NCBI GenBank assembly: GCA_052173355.1
Contig: JBQMYS010000043.1
Location: forward strand, 1-11,543
Reading direction: 5' to 3'
DNA from: JABZIP01 sp052173355
Lineage (GTDB): Bacteria > Bacillota > Clostridia > Peptostreptococcales > Anaerovoracaceae
Length of the DNA stretch: 11,543 nt
Shown: positions 1-7,835 of the stretch, piece after piece
How positions within the stretch are numbered: the first letter of the stretch is position 1
Layout: every line of letters begins with the position of its first letter
Made by a program: the position numbers and the translations under genes
The notes under the pieces: generated by a model
Told to the model about the DNA's origin: nothing
Databases searched by the model: none
Seen by the model: only the letters and a program-made list of their open reading frames with translations

Positions 1-13
1 TATAATTTATAAT
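1..13 (+). promoter_or_regulatory. Candidate -10 region(s) for asnB
   Basis: Two perfect TATAAT hexamers lie at 1-6 and 8-13. Either could be the sigma-A -10 box of a promoter reading into asnB, with a start site near 15-22 and a short leader of about 40 bases. The -35 box would lie upstream of the window, so the promoter cannot be confirmed. In an AT-rich genome such hexamers also occur by chance. Confidence 0.4.
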
Positions 14-60
14 GAAAAAACTAATAGAGGTTTTATAACCTGAGAGGAGCAATGCGATAA
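14..60 (+). promoter_or_regulatory. asnB leader with RBS, small hairpin and a two-codon ORF
   Basis: The ribosome binding site is AGGAG at 45-49, eleven bases before the asnB ATG at 61, which is rather long spacing. A weak 5-bp hairpin (28-32 with 37-41, loop TTAT) precedes it. Bases 52-60 read ATG CGA TAA, a Met-Arg-stop mini-ORF whose stop codon directly abuts the asnB ATG. Its ATG is only two bases from AGGAG, which is too close for efficient initiation, so it may be fortuitous. No long leader or riboswitch fold is visible, though the upstream end is cut. Confidence 0.4.
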
Positions 61-1917
61 ATGTGTGGAATAGTTGGATTTGCCAATAAGGAAACATTAG
101 AAAATAAAAATAAAAATATAAAGGCGATGATGGATCGCATAATTCATAGGGGACCTGACAGCAGCGGTCAGTATGTTGATGATAATATAGCGCTTGGATT
201 TAGACGATTGAGTATTATAGACTTGTTTGCAGGCAATCAACCTATGTATAGTCCTGACGGAAATGTAGTTATAATATTTAACGGTGAGATATACAATTTT
301 TTGGAGCTAAAGAAAAAACTTCAAGATATGGGACATAATTTTTTAACTAATTCCGATACCGAAGTGCTTTTACATACATATTTAGAGTACGGTGAAAATG
401 CGGTAAATCATTTGCGCGGGATGTTTGCGTTCGCTGTTTGGGATAAACGAGACGAAAAGTTGTTTTTAGCAAGAGATTATTTTGGTATAAAACCGCTTTA
501 CTATGGTAAATTTGGCGATACTTTTATGTTTGCATCTGAGATAAAAGCATTTTTGGATAATGATAAATTTGTTAAGGAATTAAATAAGGAGGCGCTTAAA
601 CCGTATTTGATTTTTCAATATTCCGTTTTAAATGAAACATTTTTTAAAGGTGTATTCAAATTAGATCCGGGGCATGTATTGGTATATAAAAATGGGGAAA
701 TAGACATTAGGCAGTATCATAAATTTGTGTTTGAACAAAATACAAAATTTACAGAAGAAGAATGGCTGGATGCACTGCAAGATACCATGAGAGAATCGGT
801 AGATGCGCACAGAATAAGCGATGTTAAAGTTGGGGGATTTTTGTCGGGCGGAGTAGATTCAAGCTATATTACCAATATTTTAAAACCGGCAAATACGTTT
901 TCAGTAGGATTTGAGCAGGAAGGATTTAACGAGGTAGAAGATGCGCAGGTACTCAGCGGTATGCTGGGTATTGAAAATAAGTGTAAGATGATTGAACCTG
1001 ATGAATACATGAAAGCATTACCTCAGGTTCAATATTATTCCGATGAACCGCACGCAAATTTGTCAGCTGTAGCGTTGTTTTTCCTGTCGGAACTTGCCGC
1101 AAAAGATGTTACGGTAGTTCTATCGGGAGAAGGTGCTGATGAAATGTTTGCAGGTTATGATTTATATGTTGATTCGGATTTTACAAAGAAGTATAGAAAA
1201 TTGCCTCTTGTTTTTAGGAAAACTATGAAAAAGGCGGCAGCTAAAATGCCGAATATAAAAGGAAAGCAGTTCTTAATAAGAAACGGTGGGATTGTTGAAG
1301 AAACTTTTATAGGACAAGCTAAAATCTTTGCGGAAAAAGATTTGAATGCTTATTTAACCGAAGATTATAGGAAATCAAAGTCGGTGGCGGAAATAGTTTA
1401 TCCTTATTATGCACATGCGCAAGGATACGATGAAGTTACGAAAAAACAGTATTTGGATTTTCATTTGTGGCAGCCATACGATATATTACTCAAGGCTGAT
1501 AAGATGACTATGGCACATTCTTTGGAATTGCGAGTTCCTTTTTTGGATAAAAAAGTTTGGGAATTGGCAAGACGAATACCGGACAGCTACAAAGTGAAAA
1601 AAGGTGTAGGTAAGTATATTCTTAGAGCATCTGCTATGAAAATGTTGCCATCCGCATGGGCAAAACGTAAGAAAAAAGGATTTATGGTTCCGTTCATACA
1701 TTGGATTAAAGAAGAAAAATATTGCGAGATGGTGCGCAAAATATTTAACGAGCAGTTTGTGAGCGAATTCTTTGATGTAAAAAAAATAAATGTGCTGTTG
1801 GATGAGCATATGGCAGGAAAAGCAAATAATGGAAGAAAAATATACACAATAATGTCATTTTTGATTTGGTATGATATATATTTTGTAAGAAACGGGGAAA
1901 TAAAAAAATTTAGCTAG
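61..1917 (+). CDS. asnB: Asparagine synthase (glutamine-hydrolysing) family amidotransferase
   Basis: This 618-residue protein has two domains. The N-terminal class II glutamine amidotransferase domain begins Met-Cys-Gly-Ile, so Cys2 becomes the catalytic nucleophile after Met removal. This fixes the start at 61. Glutaminase-site motifs follow: RRLSIIDL (48-55), NGEIYN (74-79) and SDTE (98-101). The C-terminal synthetase domain carries the ATP pyrophosphatase loop SGGVDSS (262-268) and SGEGADE (355-361), which activate a carboxylate by adenylation so that ammonia from glutamine can attack it. The usual product is asparagine, made in the cytosol from aspartate. Length fits the long Bacillus AsnB/AsnO type (about 610-630) better than the 554-residue E. 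coli enzyme. Family members also amidate other carboxylates, including diaminopimelate in peptidoglycan, and the neighbouring wall genes keep that open. The next gene starts 89 bases on, behind its own candidate promoter. The fold assignment is firm; the substrate is not. Confidence 0.93.
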   Translation: MCGIVGFANKETLENKNKNIKAMMDRIIHRGPDSSGQYVDDNIALGFRRLSIIDLFAGNQPMYSPDGNVVIIFNGEIYNFLELKKKLQDMGHNFLTNSDTEVLLHTYLEYGENAVNHLRGMFAFAVWDKRDEKLFLARDYFGIKPLYYGKFGDTFMFASEIKAFLDNDKFVKELNKEALKPYLIFQYSVLNETFFKGVFKLDPGHVLVYKNGEIDIRQYHKFVFEQNTKFTEEEWLDALQDTMRESVDAHRISDVKVGGFLSGGVDSSYITNILKPANTFSVGFEQEGFNEVEDAQVLSGMLGIENKCKMIEPDEYMKALPQVQYYSDEPHANLSAVALFFLSELAAKDVTVVLSGEGADEMFAGYDLYVDSDFTKKYRKLPLVFRKTMKKAAAKMPNIKGKQFLIRNGGIVEETFIGQAKIFAEKDLNAYLTEDYRKSKSVAEIVYPYYAHAQGYDEVTKKQYLDFHLWQPYDILLKADKMTMAHSLELRVPFLDKKVWELARRIPDSYKVKKGVGKYILRASAMKMLPSAWAKRKKKGFMVPFIHWIKEEKYCEMVRKIFNEQFVSEFFDVKKINVLLDEHMAGKANNGRKIYTIMSFLIWYDIYFVRNGEIKKFS

Positions 1918-1920
1918 CAC

Positions 1921-1949
1921 TTGTATATTTCTTGCTAAAATGTTAAAAT
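1921..1949 (+). promoter_or_regulatory. Candidate sigma-A promoter for the radC-mre operon
   Basis: TTGTAT (1921-1926) and TAAAAT (1944-1949) are separated by exactly 17 bases, the optimal sigma-A spacing, and lie in the only sizeable gap before the radC-mre block. Each hexamer departs from consensus (TTGACA, TATAAT) at one or two positions. Transcription would start near 1956, giving a leader of about 50 bases before the radC ATG at 2007. This rests on pattern alone. Confidence 0.45.
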
Positions 1950-1975
1950 AAAAGATACTGTAAACGTAAATTGTC

Positions 1976-2007
1976 TACAAGAAGTGCCTTATAAAGGGGA
2001 ACTTGTA
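1976..2007 (+). promoter_or_regulatory. Hairpin overlapping the radC RBS and start codon
   Basis: TACAAG (1976-1981) can pair with CTTGTA (2002-2007), whose last base is the A of the radC ATG. Inside it, CCTT (1987-1990) pairs with AAGG (1994-1997) around an ATA loop, separated from the outer stem by a 5/4-base internal loop. The inner stem uses part of the radC ribosome binding site AAAGGGG (1993-1999), so the folded form would mask initiation. The stems are short and AT-rich, so stability is modest; a regulatory role is inference. Confidence 0.3.
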
Positions 2008-2690
2008 TGACTATTAAAAATATGATAAATATGGAAAGACCGCGCGAAAAACTCATCATGTTTGGAAGCGATACCCTTTCCGATGCTGAACTTTTAGCTA
2101 TTTTGATAAGAAATGGAGTTGCGGAAAAATCTGCGCTTCAACTTGCGGAAGAAGTTATATCGTATAATCCTACAGGGCTTAAGTTTTTAACTAATTGTGT
2201 GCCCGAGGAACTGACTAAAATTTATGGCATAGGAGAGGCGAAAGCTTGTCAGATAATAGCAGGTGTGGAACTTGGGAAACGTGTATCATCGAGACTTAAT
2301 GACAAGCGAATTTCTCTTAACAATCCGGAAAATGTTGCATTACATTTTATGGAAGATATGAAGTGCTATACAAAGGAGCATTTTAAGAGCCTTATGATGA
2401 ATACAAAACTCGAAATAATTGCGGAGGAAACTATTGCGATAGGTAGTTTGAATTTTACGATGATACATCCGAGAGAGGTATTCAGCAAGGCGGTAAAAAA
2501 CAGCTCGGCAAGTATAATTTTAGTTCATAATCATCCAAGCGGAAATCCGATGCCGAGCAAAGATGATATAAATATTACAAACAGACTTATTGAGGCAGGA
2601 GAAATACTCGGAATAAAGGTGCTTGACCATATTGTGATAGGCGATGGTGTTTACGTAAGTTTGAAAGAAGAAAATATGTGCAGTTTTTAG
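2007..2690 (+). CDS. radC: RadC family JAB/MPN+ domain protein
   Basis: The 227-residue protein matches the usual RadC length (about 220-230). An N-terminal UPF0758/HhH-type region includes the helix-hairpin-helix-like segment YGIGEAKA (73-80). The C-terminal JAB1/MPN+ metalloprotease-like domain has the complete zinc-ligand pattern H-x-H-x7-S-x2-D: His174, His176, Ser184 and Asp187 within the HNHPSGNP...PSKDD stretch, preceded by the family signature HPREVF (154-159). The start is supported by AAAGGGG at 1993-1999, seven bases before the ATG. RadC was once called a DNA repair protein, but its biochemical role is unsettled, and phage and ICE-borne relatives act as anti-restriction or recombination factors. 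radC sits immediately before mreB in B. subtilis and many other Firmicutes, so this position is normal and does not by itself imply a wall function. The mreB ATG follows 20 bases after the stop. Confidence 0.95.
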   Translation: MTIKNMINMERPREKLIMFGSDTLSDAELLAILIRNGVAEKSALQLAEEVISYNPTGLKFLTNCVPEELTKIYGIGEAKACQIIAGVELGKRVSSRLNDKRISLNNPENVALHFMEDMKCYTKEHFKSLMMNTKLEIIAEETIAIGSLNFTMIHPREVFSKAVKNSSASIILVHNHPSGNPMPSKDDINITNRLIEAGEILGIKVLDHIVIGDGVYVSLKEENMCSF

Positions 2691-2700
2691 AATATTCGGT

Positions 2701-2705
2701 GGAGG
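2701..2705 (+). promoter_or_regulatory. RBS that decides the mreB start
   Basis: GGAGG lies five bases before the ATG at 2711. The in-frame GTG at 2678 would add 11 residues (MQFLEYSVEVV), overlap the radC tail and has no comparable site upstream, so 2711 is the start. Confidence 0.85.
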
Positions 2706-2710
2706 TAGTT

Positions 2711-3742
2711 ATGTTTTTCAAAACGGATATGGGTATAGACTTGGGAACGGCTAATACGCTAATTTACATGAAAGACAAGGGGATAGTTCTCAATGAGCCG
2801 TCCGTAATAGCAATAGATAAATTGAATCACACAGTTATGGCAGTGGGAGAGGTCGCAAAGCGAATGGTCGGAAAAACTCCTGCTACTATTGAAGTGATAA
2901 GGCCGTTAAGAGAGGGTGTTATATCCGATTTTGATATGACGGCTGAAATGATAAAGGTATTTATATCAAGGGCACTTGACAATAAAAAAACAAGAAATTT
3001 GAGAATCTCAATCGGTGTTCCGAGCGGAGTTACAGAAGTTGAAAAAAGAGCGGTGGAAGAAGTTGTAAGACAGATGGGAGCTCGTGAAGTTTTCATTTTG
3101 GAGGAACCTATGGCGGCTGCAATAGGGTCAAATCTTGCTATAGATGAGGCGGAAGCTTGTATGATTTGCGATATAGGCGGCGGAACAACGGATATAGCGA
3201 TAATCGCACTTGGAGGTATAGTTACAAGCACTTCAATCAGGTATGCAGGAGATAAGTTAAATGAGGCGGTTGTACTTTATATGCGCAAGAATTTTAATTT
3301 GCACATCGGGGATAAAACTGCCGAAGAACTGAAAATTCGAATCGGTTGTGCGATGATTGAAGTGGATTCCGAAGGTAATGAAGTCAGAAAAACCGAACTT
3401 GCTAGAGGAAGAAATGTAATCTCAGGCTTACCTTCGACGGAGGAAGTCACAAATTACAACATGCTTGAGGCTCTTGAAGAATCTGTTGAGATAATAATTG
3501 ATGCGATTAAGCAGACATTAGAAAAAGCACCGCCGGAAATATCTGCAGATATAGTGAACAACGGACTTGTTCTTTCAGGCGGAGGCGGTATGCTTTCGCA
3601 ACTCGACAGGCTTATTACAAAACGTACAGGCATGAATGTCACAGTGCAGGATAATGCGTTTGAGGCGGTAGCGCTCGGAACCGGAAAGAGTCTTGAAGAT
3701 TTGGAAAAACTTAAAAGATATGCGTGTGTTGCCGGCAGATAG
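2711..3742 (+). CDS. mreB: Rod shape-determining protein MreB (bacterial actin)
   Basis: A full-length 343-residue MreB. The actin-fold ATPase motifs are intact: phosphate-1 loop GIDLGTANT (8-16), phosphate-2 loop DIGGGTTDIA in the middle, and adenosine motif LSGGGGML near the C-terminus. The segments EEPMAAAIG and GVPSGVTEVEKRA are also typical. The protein polymerises into short antiparallel filaments beneath the cytoplasmic membrane and directs the elongation machinery (MreC, MreD, RodA, PBP2) around the cell. The N-terminus MFFKTDMGI is hydrophobic enough to aid membrane contact, but no amphipathic helix as strong as the E. coli one is evident. The start is set by GGAGG at 2701-2705. mreC begins nine bases after the stop codon, so the two are surely co-transcribed. 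Nothing looks missing; it could only be confused with Mbl/MreBH paralogues, and linkage to mreCD favours MreB. Confidence 0.97.
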   Translation: MFFKTDMGIDLGTANTLIYMKDKGIVLNEPSVIAIDKLNHTVMAVGEVAKRMVGKTPATIEVIRPLREGVISDFDMTAEMIKVFISRALDNKKTRNLRISIGVPSGVTEVEKRAVEEVVRQMGAREVFILEEPMAAAIGSNLAIDEAEACMICDIGGGTTDIAIIALGGIVTSTSIRYAGDKLNEAVVLYMRKNFNLHIGDKTAEELKIRIGCAMIEVDSEGNEVRKTELARGRNVISGLPSTEEVTNYNMLEALEESVEIIIDAIKQTLEKAPPEISADIVNNGLVLSGGGGMLSQLDRLITKRTGMNVTVQDNAFEAVALGTGKSLEDLEKLKRYACVAGR

Positions 3743-3750
3743 GTAAGGAA

Positions 3751-4569
3751 ATGAGATTTATAAAAGAGCACAAAGGGATAATTGCTTCGGTACTCGTTTT
3801 TTTAATTCTGACAGTTCTTGTTATATTTTCTTATAAAAATGCGGATAAACAAGGTTCATTGTTTTCGGTTGTTACACAAACGGTTGTCAAAATAGATGAG
3901 CCTGTATATGCGGTGACAGACAAAATAAAGAATGTAGTTTTCGGTATTTTTACAATCGGTGAAATAAAAAAAGAGAACGAAGAACTTAAGAAGAAAATTG
4001 CAGAACTTGAAAAAACAGTAATTGCAGAAAAGATGCGAGAATCGGAGCTTGTTGAACTTCGGGAACTTTCTAATGCTCTAAACTATGAGCACATACAAAA
4101 ATCTGAAAATTACGTAAGTGCCGATATAGTCGCGATGGATAATTCCAATATATTCAGCAGGTTTACAATAAATGTCGGCAAAGAAAACGGAGTTTTTGAA
4201 AATACCGTTGTTGTAAACGGAGACGGACTTGTAGGAAGAATAGCCGTATCTGAAAATGGGTATTCAAAGGTGGTGTCGATAATAGATGAACTGAACAGCG
4301 TCAGTTTTATGGTGCAACGTGATATGAGTATAATAGGCATTGTAAGGGGAAATGGAAAAGGAAGCTTGGACGGCTTTACGATAGATGGTAAAGCGGAAAT
4401 TATTAAAGGAGATGTAATAGTTACATCGGGAATGGGAATGTATCCTGCCGGTATAAAAATCGGGAAAATTTCCAAAGTCAAGTATAGTCACGACACTCAA
4501 TTAAAAACTGTTGAAGTGAATACTTCTGTGAATTTTAAGAAAATACAAAAGGTTTTGGTAGCTCAATGA
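3751..4569 (+). CDS. mreC: Rod shape-determining protein MreC
   Basis: A 272-residue bitopic membrane protein: short basic cytoplasmic N-terminus (MRFIKEHK), one transmembrane helix at about 9-27, a heptad-rich coiled coil at about 71-107 (many Glu/Lys/Leu, e.g. KENEELKKKIAELEK), then the extracytoplasmic beta-rich MreC domain. Family hallmarks are NGDGLVGRI (146-154) and GDVIVTSG...YPAGIKIGKI (220-240). MreC forms a periphery-facing scaffold that activates PBP2/RodA. The ATG at 3751 sits seven bases after an AGG at 3741-3743 that overlaps the mreB stop. An in-frame GTG at 3724, inside mreB, would add nine residues (MCCRQIGKE) ahead of the basic segment without a visible RBS, so I prefer 3751. 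The gene ends in an ATGA overlap with mreD. Confidence 0.95.
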   Translation: MRFIKEHKGIIASVLVFLILTVLVIFSYKNADKQGSLFSVVTQTVVKIDEPVYAVTDKIKNVVFGIFTIGEIKKENEELKKKIAELEKTVIAEKMRESELVELRELSNALNYEHIQKSENYVSADIVAMDNSNIFSRFTINVGKENGVFENTVVVNGDGLVGRIAVSENGYSKVVSIIDELNSVSFMVQRDMSIIGIVRGNGKGSLDGFTIDGKAEIIKGDVIVTSGMGMYPAGIKIGKISKVKYSHDTQLKTVEVNTSVNFKKIQKVLVAQ

Positions 4570-5072
4570 AACTGAGATTTGCGATTCTGATATTTTTTGT
4601 AACTTTCGTGTTGCAGACAACTTTTGTCAATGCATTCTCCATATTTGGCGTAACTCCTAATTTGTTGCTTAACTTGCTGATATGTTATCTTTTTTTTAAC
4701 AAGGATAAAAATGGCATAATTTTGGCGGCATTACTGGGAATTGTTATTGATATTTCTGTAGGGCAACTTGTGGGAGTGACATCATTAGCATTGATTTTTG
4801 TGTATTTTGCGGTAGTGAGTTTAAAAGAAAATTTCAATGTTGAAAATTTGGTAGTTGCAGTTCCGATAGGAGTGTTTTCTACCATTATTTTTGATTTTGT
4901 TTATTTTTTGATTTACAAAATATTTGATAGTATTTATTTGTTATCGTATTGGATGGGTATAGAAATTGTACGAATTTTATATAATTTACCGGTGTTTACG
5001 GGAATTTATTTGATATTTTCAATCGTTTATAAGGGTAAAAAAGATAGGTATAGAACATGGGGAAGATTTTAA
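4566..5072 (+). CDS. mreD: Rod shape-determining protein MreD
   Basis: A 168-residue, very hydrophobic protein with five or six predicted transmembrane segments (about 5-22, 31-45, 50-65, 70-86, 96-118 and 135-156) and a basic C-terminal tail (KGKKDRYR). Features typical of MreD are TPNLLL (30-35) after the first helix and GIVIDISVGQLVGVTSL (58-74). MreD is the integral-membrane partner of MreC in the elongasome; its exact activity is unresolved. It starts within the mreC stop codon (ATGA, 4566-4569) and has no good RBS at normal distance, which implies translational coupling to mreC. Its last 16 bases overlap the PBP2 gene. Sequence conservation in this family is low, so position between mreC and the PBP gene is a large part of the identification. 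Confidence 0.92.
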   Translation: MKLRFAILIFFVTFVLQTTFVNAFSIFGVTPNLLLNLLICYLFFNKDKNGIILAALLGIVIDISVGQLVGVTSLALIFVYFAVVSLKENFNVENLVVAVPIGVFSTIIFDFVYFLIYKIFDSIYLLSYWMGIEIVRILYNLPVFTGIYLIFSIVYKGKKDRYRTWGRF

Positions 5073-7831
5073 AAACCAGATATGGACAAGCCAGCCTGGT
5101 AATTTTGATACTTATGTTTATTTTGTTCGCGCGATTGTTTGTATTGACTGTGGTTGAAAATGCGAAATGGAAATCTGAAGCGGACAATCTAAGCATTAAG
5201 AGCATATATACAAAAGCACCGCGTGGCGAGATACTTGACAGATACGGAAGGGTTATAGCCGCAAATTCCCAAATATTTACTTTGCAGATAAGTGTTGGTA
5301 ATGAAGAAAACGAGGAACTTAACGAAGTTTGTTCCAAAGTAATAGATATACTTGAGCGAAATAATGAAACTTATTTTGATAATTTTCCTATTTTAATAAA
5401 TGACGGCGGGTTTGAATATATTTTTGATAATGATGTTAAAAATTGGTTAGATAAGAACGAAATGCCTCAAAATTATACTGCGAAAGAAGCTTTTGAAGAA
5501 TTGCGCAGGCGTTATAATATCACAGACACTTTGGATAAGTACGGAGCACAGGAAGAATTACAAAATATTTATAAAACATATCCGCCAATATCCGTTAAGA
5601 ATATGCAGTTTATACGAGCACTGGATAAAGAAGGGTTTTTAGGCAGATATAAGCTTGATTATAAGACTGTAAATAAATCTTATACTGCAAAAGAGGCATT
5701 TGAAAAGCTTAGAGAAAAATTTGAGATAGACGGTGCACTTTCCGATGAGGAAGCAAGAAAAATAATGGTATTGCGAAACGAACTTAATGCGGCGGGGTAT
5801 CGTAAATATCTGCCTGCCGATGTTGCAAAAGGGATTTCGGCAAAAACAATAATTGAAATTGAGGAAAATAGTGCTATTTTGCCACAGGTAAAAGTTGTTT
5901 CTGAAACTCAGAGAGTATATCCTAACGGTAATACGGCATCGCATATTTTAGGTTATCTCGGTAAAATATCTGAAAGAGAAAAGAAATACTACGTAGAAAA
6001 ACTTGGCTATAATTCAAACGATCTGATAGGACAAGGAGGCATAGAAAGCGTTTATGAAACAACTTTGAAAGGAAAAGACGGTGTAAAATACGTAAGGGTA
6101 AATGCTAATGGGAAACTTGTCAGTGTAATATCGGAAGAAGCACCTAAAAAGGGCAAAGATATATATTTAACTATAGATTTGGAACTGCAAAAAATTGCAG
6201 AAAATGCCTTGAAACAAGCTTTGGAAAAGTTGCAGGTAGGTGGAACTTATACTAGTGAATTTGGAAATTATAAATATTCAAAAGCTTATAAAAATGCAAA
6301 AGTTGGAGCGGTAGTAGCAGTTGATGTTAAAAATTCAGATGTACTTGCCATGGCAAGTGTACCGGATTTTGATCCGAATTTATTTTCAGGAGGGATAAGT
6401 GCGGAAAATTGGGATGCGCTTCAAAGTCAGAACCCGCGAGATCAATTAGCACCGGCACCGCTTTACAATGTAGCGACAAGGACTGCAGTTCAACCCGGAT
6501 CTACATTTAAGATGATTACAGGAATAGCGGCAGTCGAATCGGGGCTTAACCCTAAGCAAAAAATTTATGCTGACGGAAAGATTATGATAAGTAACAGACC
6601 TTTTGCCTGTTGGCTTTGGCATATGCGAGGAGGAGTGCATGGTTATTTGGATTTACCTTCAGCGCTTGAGGTGTCGTGCAACTATTATTTTTATGACGTA
6701 GGTTACGGCAGAGATTTTTATAAAGGACAGAGTTTGGGATATAAAAAACCTATTACCATAGATACTATTACTTCATATGCAAGACAGTTCGGGCTTGGGG
6801 AACCTACGGGGATAGAAATACCGGAGCAGGTGAGCAAGCTTCCTACAGAAGAACAGAAAGTGCAGAATATAAAAAACAGTTTAAAATATGATTTGACTAT
6901 TCATGCAGAAAAGTATTTTGTAAAAAAATATCAAAAAGATAAAACGCTTTTGGCGAAAAGTGTTGATGAAATAGTATCCTGGACGGAAGAAAATCCAAAT
7001 AAAAAAGAAATACTTGATAGGCTCGCAAAGCAAAAGCTGGGAGTAAAGGAAAGTGCACAGGATGCGCTTGCGGATTTGTGTAAGTTTACATATTTTAATT
7101 ATGCAAAGTGGACTATGGGCGACCAATTTAATATTTCGATAGGTCAAGGGGAGAACTCGTATACACCTTTGCAAATGGCAAATTATATTGCAACTATAGG
7201 AAATGGCGGCGTCCATAATAAGGTTTCGATAATAAAGTCCATCGAAGGAGAGGGCATAAAAAAAAGACCGGAAGGTATCAAAGTAAAACTTGAAAATCCG
7301 GAAACTCTAAGCGCAGTTACGGAAGGCATGAAAAAAGTAGTAAAGGGTTCAAAAGGTAGCTTGCGAAGTTTGTTTGTCAATTTTCCAATATCGGTAGCCG
7401 GAAAAACAGGAACCGCTCAAAGAGCGGGAAAAATGCATCCGGCAGATGAAGTTTTATATATACAGCAAAACTTGAGCAGGATAAATCCCAAACTCAAATG
7501 GGAAGATGTGGAAGCGGAAATGTTAAGACTGGTTCAAAAAAATTCAAAAGAATATTCCAGCAAAAATGTTGCAGTAAGGCAGGCTGTGATAAACTTAAGT
7601 GAAGGCAAGCTGGATTATGAAAAAATTGATGCATATAAGAGCAATTATGATAATTTCGCTTGGGTGGTTACGATGGCACCTGCCGAAGATCCAAAGATTG
7701 CAGTTGCGGTTTTATTGTTTCAAGGAGGCGAGGGAACTTATGCAGGCCCTATAGCCAAAGAAGTAATTGGGAAATATTTACAACTAGATAAGACATATGA
7801 TGAATTCAGTTTAGATACTGCTATAAATTGA
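5057..7831 (+). CDS. mrdA: Penicillin-binding protein 2, elongation-specific class B transpeptidase, enlarged
   Basis: A monofunctional D,D-transpeptidase that cross-links peptidoglycan outside the membrane during elongation. An N-terminal membrane anchor lies at 11-32, then the PBP dimerisation-domain motif RGEILDRYGRVIA (56-68), and a transpeptidase domain with all three active-site motifs: Ser482-x-x-Lys485 (in QPGSTFKM), Ser540-Cys-Asn542, and Lys783-Thr-Gly-Thr786. At 924 residues it is far longer than E. coli PBP2 (633). Extra sequence occurs in the N-terminal pedestal (about 85-275), between the SxN and KTG motifs (about 605-690), and just after KTG (about 792-860). YTAKEAFE occurs at 140-147 and again at 209-216, marking an internal duplication. 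Large PBP2s of this kind occur in Clostridia. The ATG at 5057 overlaps mreD and has only a weak RBS (GATAGG, 5043-5048), so translational coupling is likely. No rodA is seen nearby. Confidence 0.95.
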   Translation: MGKILKTRYGQASLVILILMFILFARLFVLTVVENAKWKSEADNLSIKSIYTKAPRGEILDRYGRVIAANSQIFTLQISVGNEENEELNEVCSKVIDILERNNETYFDNFPILINDGGFEYIFDNDVKNWLDKNEMPQNYTAKEAFEELRRRYNITDTLDKYGAQEELQNIYKTYPPISVKNMQFIRALDKEGFLGRYKLDYKTVNKSYTAKEAFEKLREKFEIDGALSDEEARKIMVLRNELNAAGYRKYLPADVAKGISAKTIIEIEENSAILPQVKVVSETQRVYPNGNTASHILGYLGKISEREKKYYVEKLGYNSNDLIGQGGIESVYETTLKGKDGVKYVRVNANGKLVSVISEEAPKKGKDIYLTIDLELQKIAENALKQALEKLQVGGTYTSEFGNYKYSKAYKNAKVGAVVAVDVKNSDVLAMASVPDFDPNLFSGGISAENWDALQSQNPRDQLAPAPLYNVATRTAVQPGSTFKMITGIAAVESGLNPKQKIYADGKIMISNRPFACWLWHMRGGVHGYLDLPSALEVSCNYYFYDVGYGRDFYKGQSLGYKKPITIDTITSYARQFGLGEPTGIEIPEQVSKLPTEEQKVQNIKNSLKYDLTIHAEKYFVKKYQKDKTLLAKSVDEIVSWTEENPNKKEILDRLAKQKLGVKESAQDALADLCKFTYFNYAKWTMGDQFNISIGQGENSYTPLQMANYIATIGNGGVHNKVSIIKSIEGEGIKKRPEGIKVKLENPETLSAVTEGMKKVVKGSKGSLRSLFVNFPISVAGKTGTAQRAGKMHPADEVLYIQQNLSRINPKLKWEDVEAEMLRLVQKNSKEYSSKNVAVRQAVINLSEGKLDYEKIDAYKSNYDNFAWVVTMAPAEDPKIAVAVLLFQGGEGTYAGPIAKEVIGKYLQLDKTYDEFSLDTAIN

Positions 7832-7835
7832 TTAC

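Noticed and set aside
1486..1847. Two overlapping minus-strand open frames in the 3' part of asnB
   Set aside because: Low-complexity Phe/His/Ser-rich translations without motifs, lying opposite conserved AsnB sequence. They are shadows of the real gene.
1909..1939. Inverted repeat TTTAGC...GCTAAA at the asnB stop as a terminator
   Set aside because: The stem is only 6 bp with a 19-base loop and no T-run follows, so it does not look like an intrinsic terminator.
1919..2008. Direct repeat ACTTGTAT at 1919-1926 and 2001-2008
   Set aside because: Eight bases in an AT-rich gap. One copy is in the -35 region and the other in the radC start; chance is the simplest explanation.
2827..3231. A 134-codon minus-strand open frame opposite mreB
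   Set aside because: The Ser/Thr/Ile/Pro-rich translation mirrors MreB codons; there is no RBS or recognisable domain.
5461..5760. PBP2 duplication as an assembly artefact or recent repeat
   Set aside because: The two copies differ widely outside the eight-residue core and in synonymous positions, so they are diverged natural sequence.
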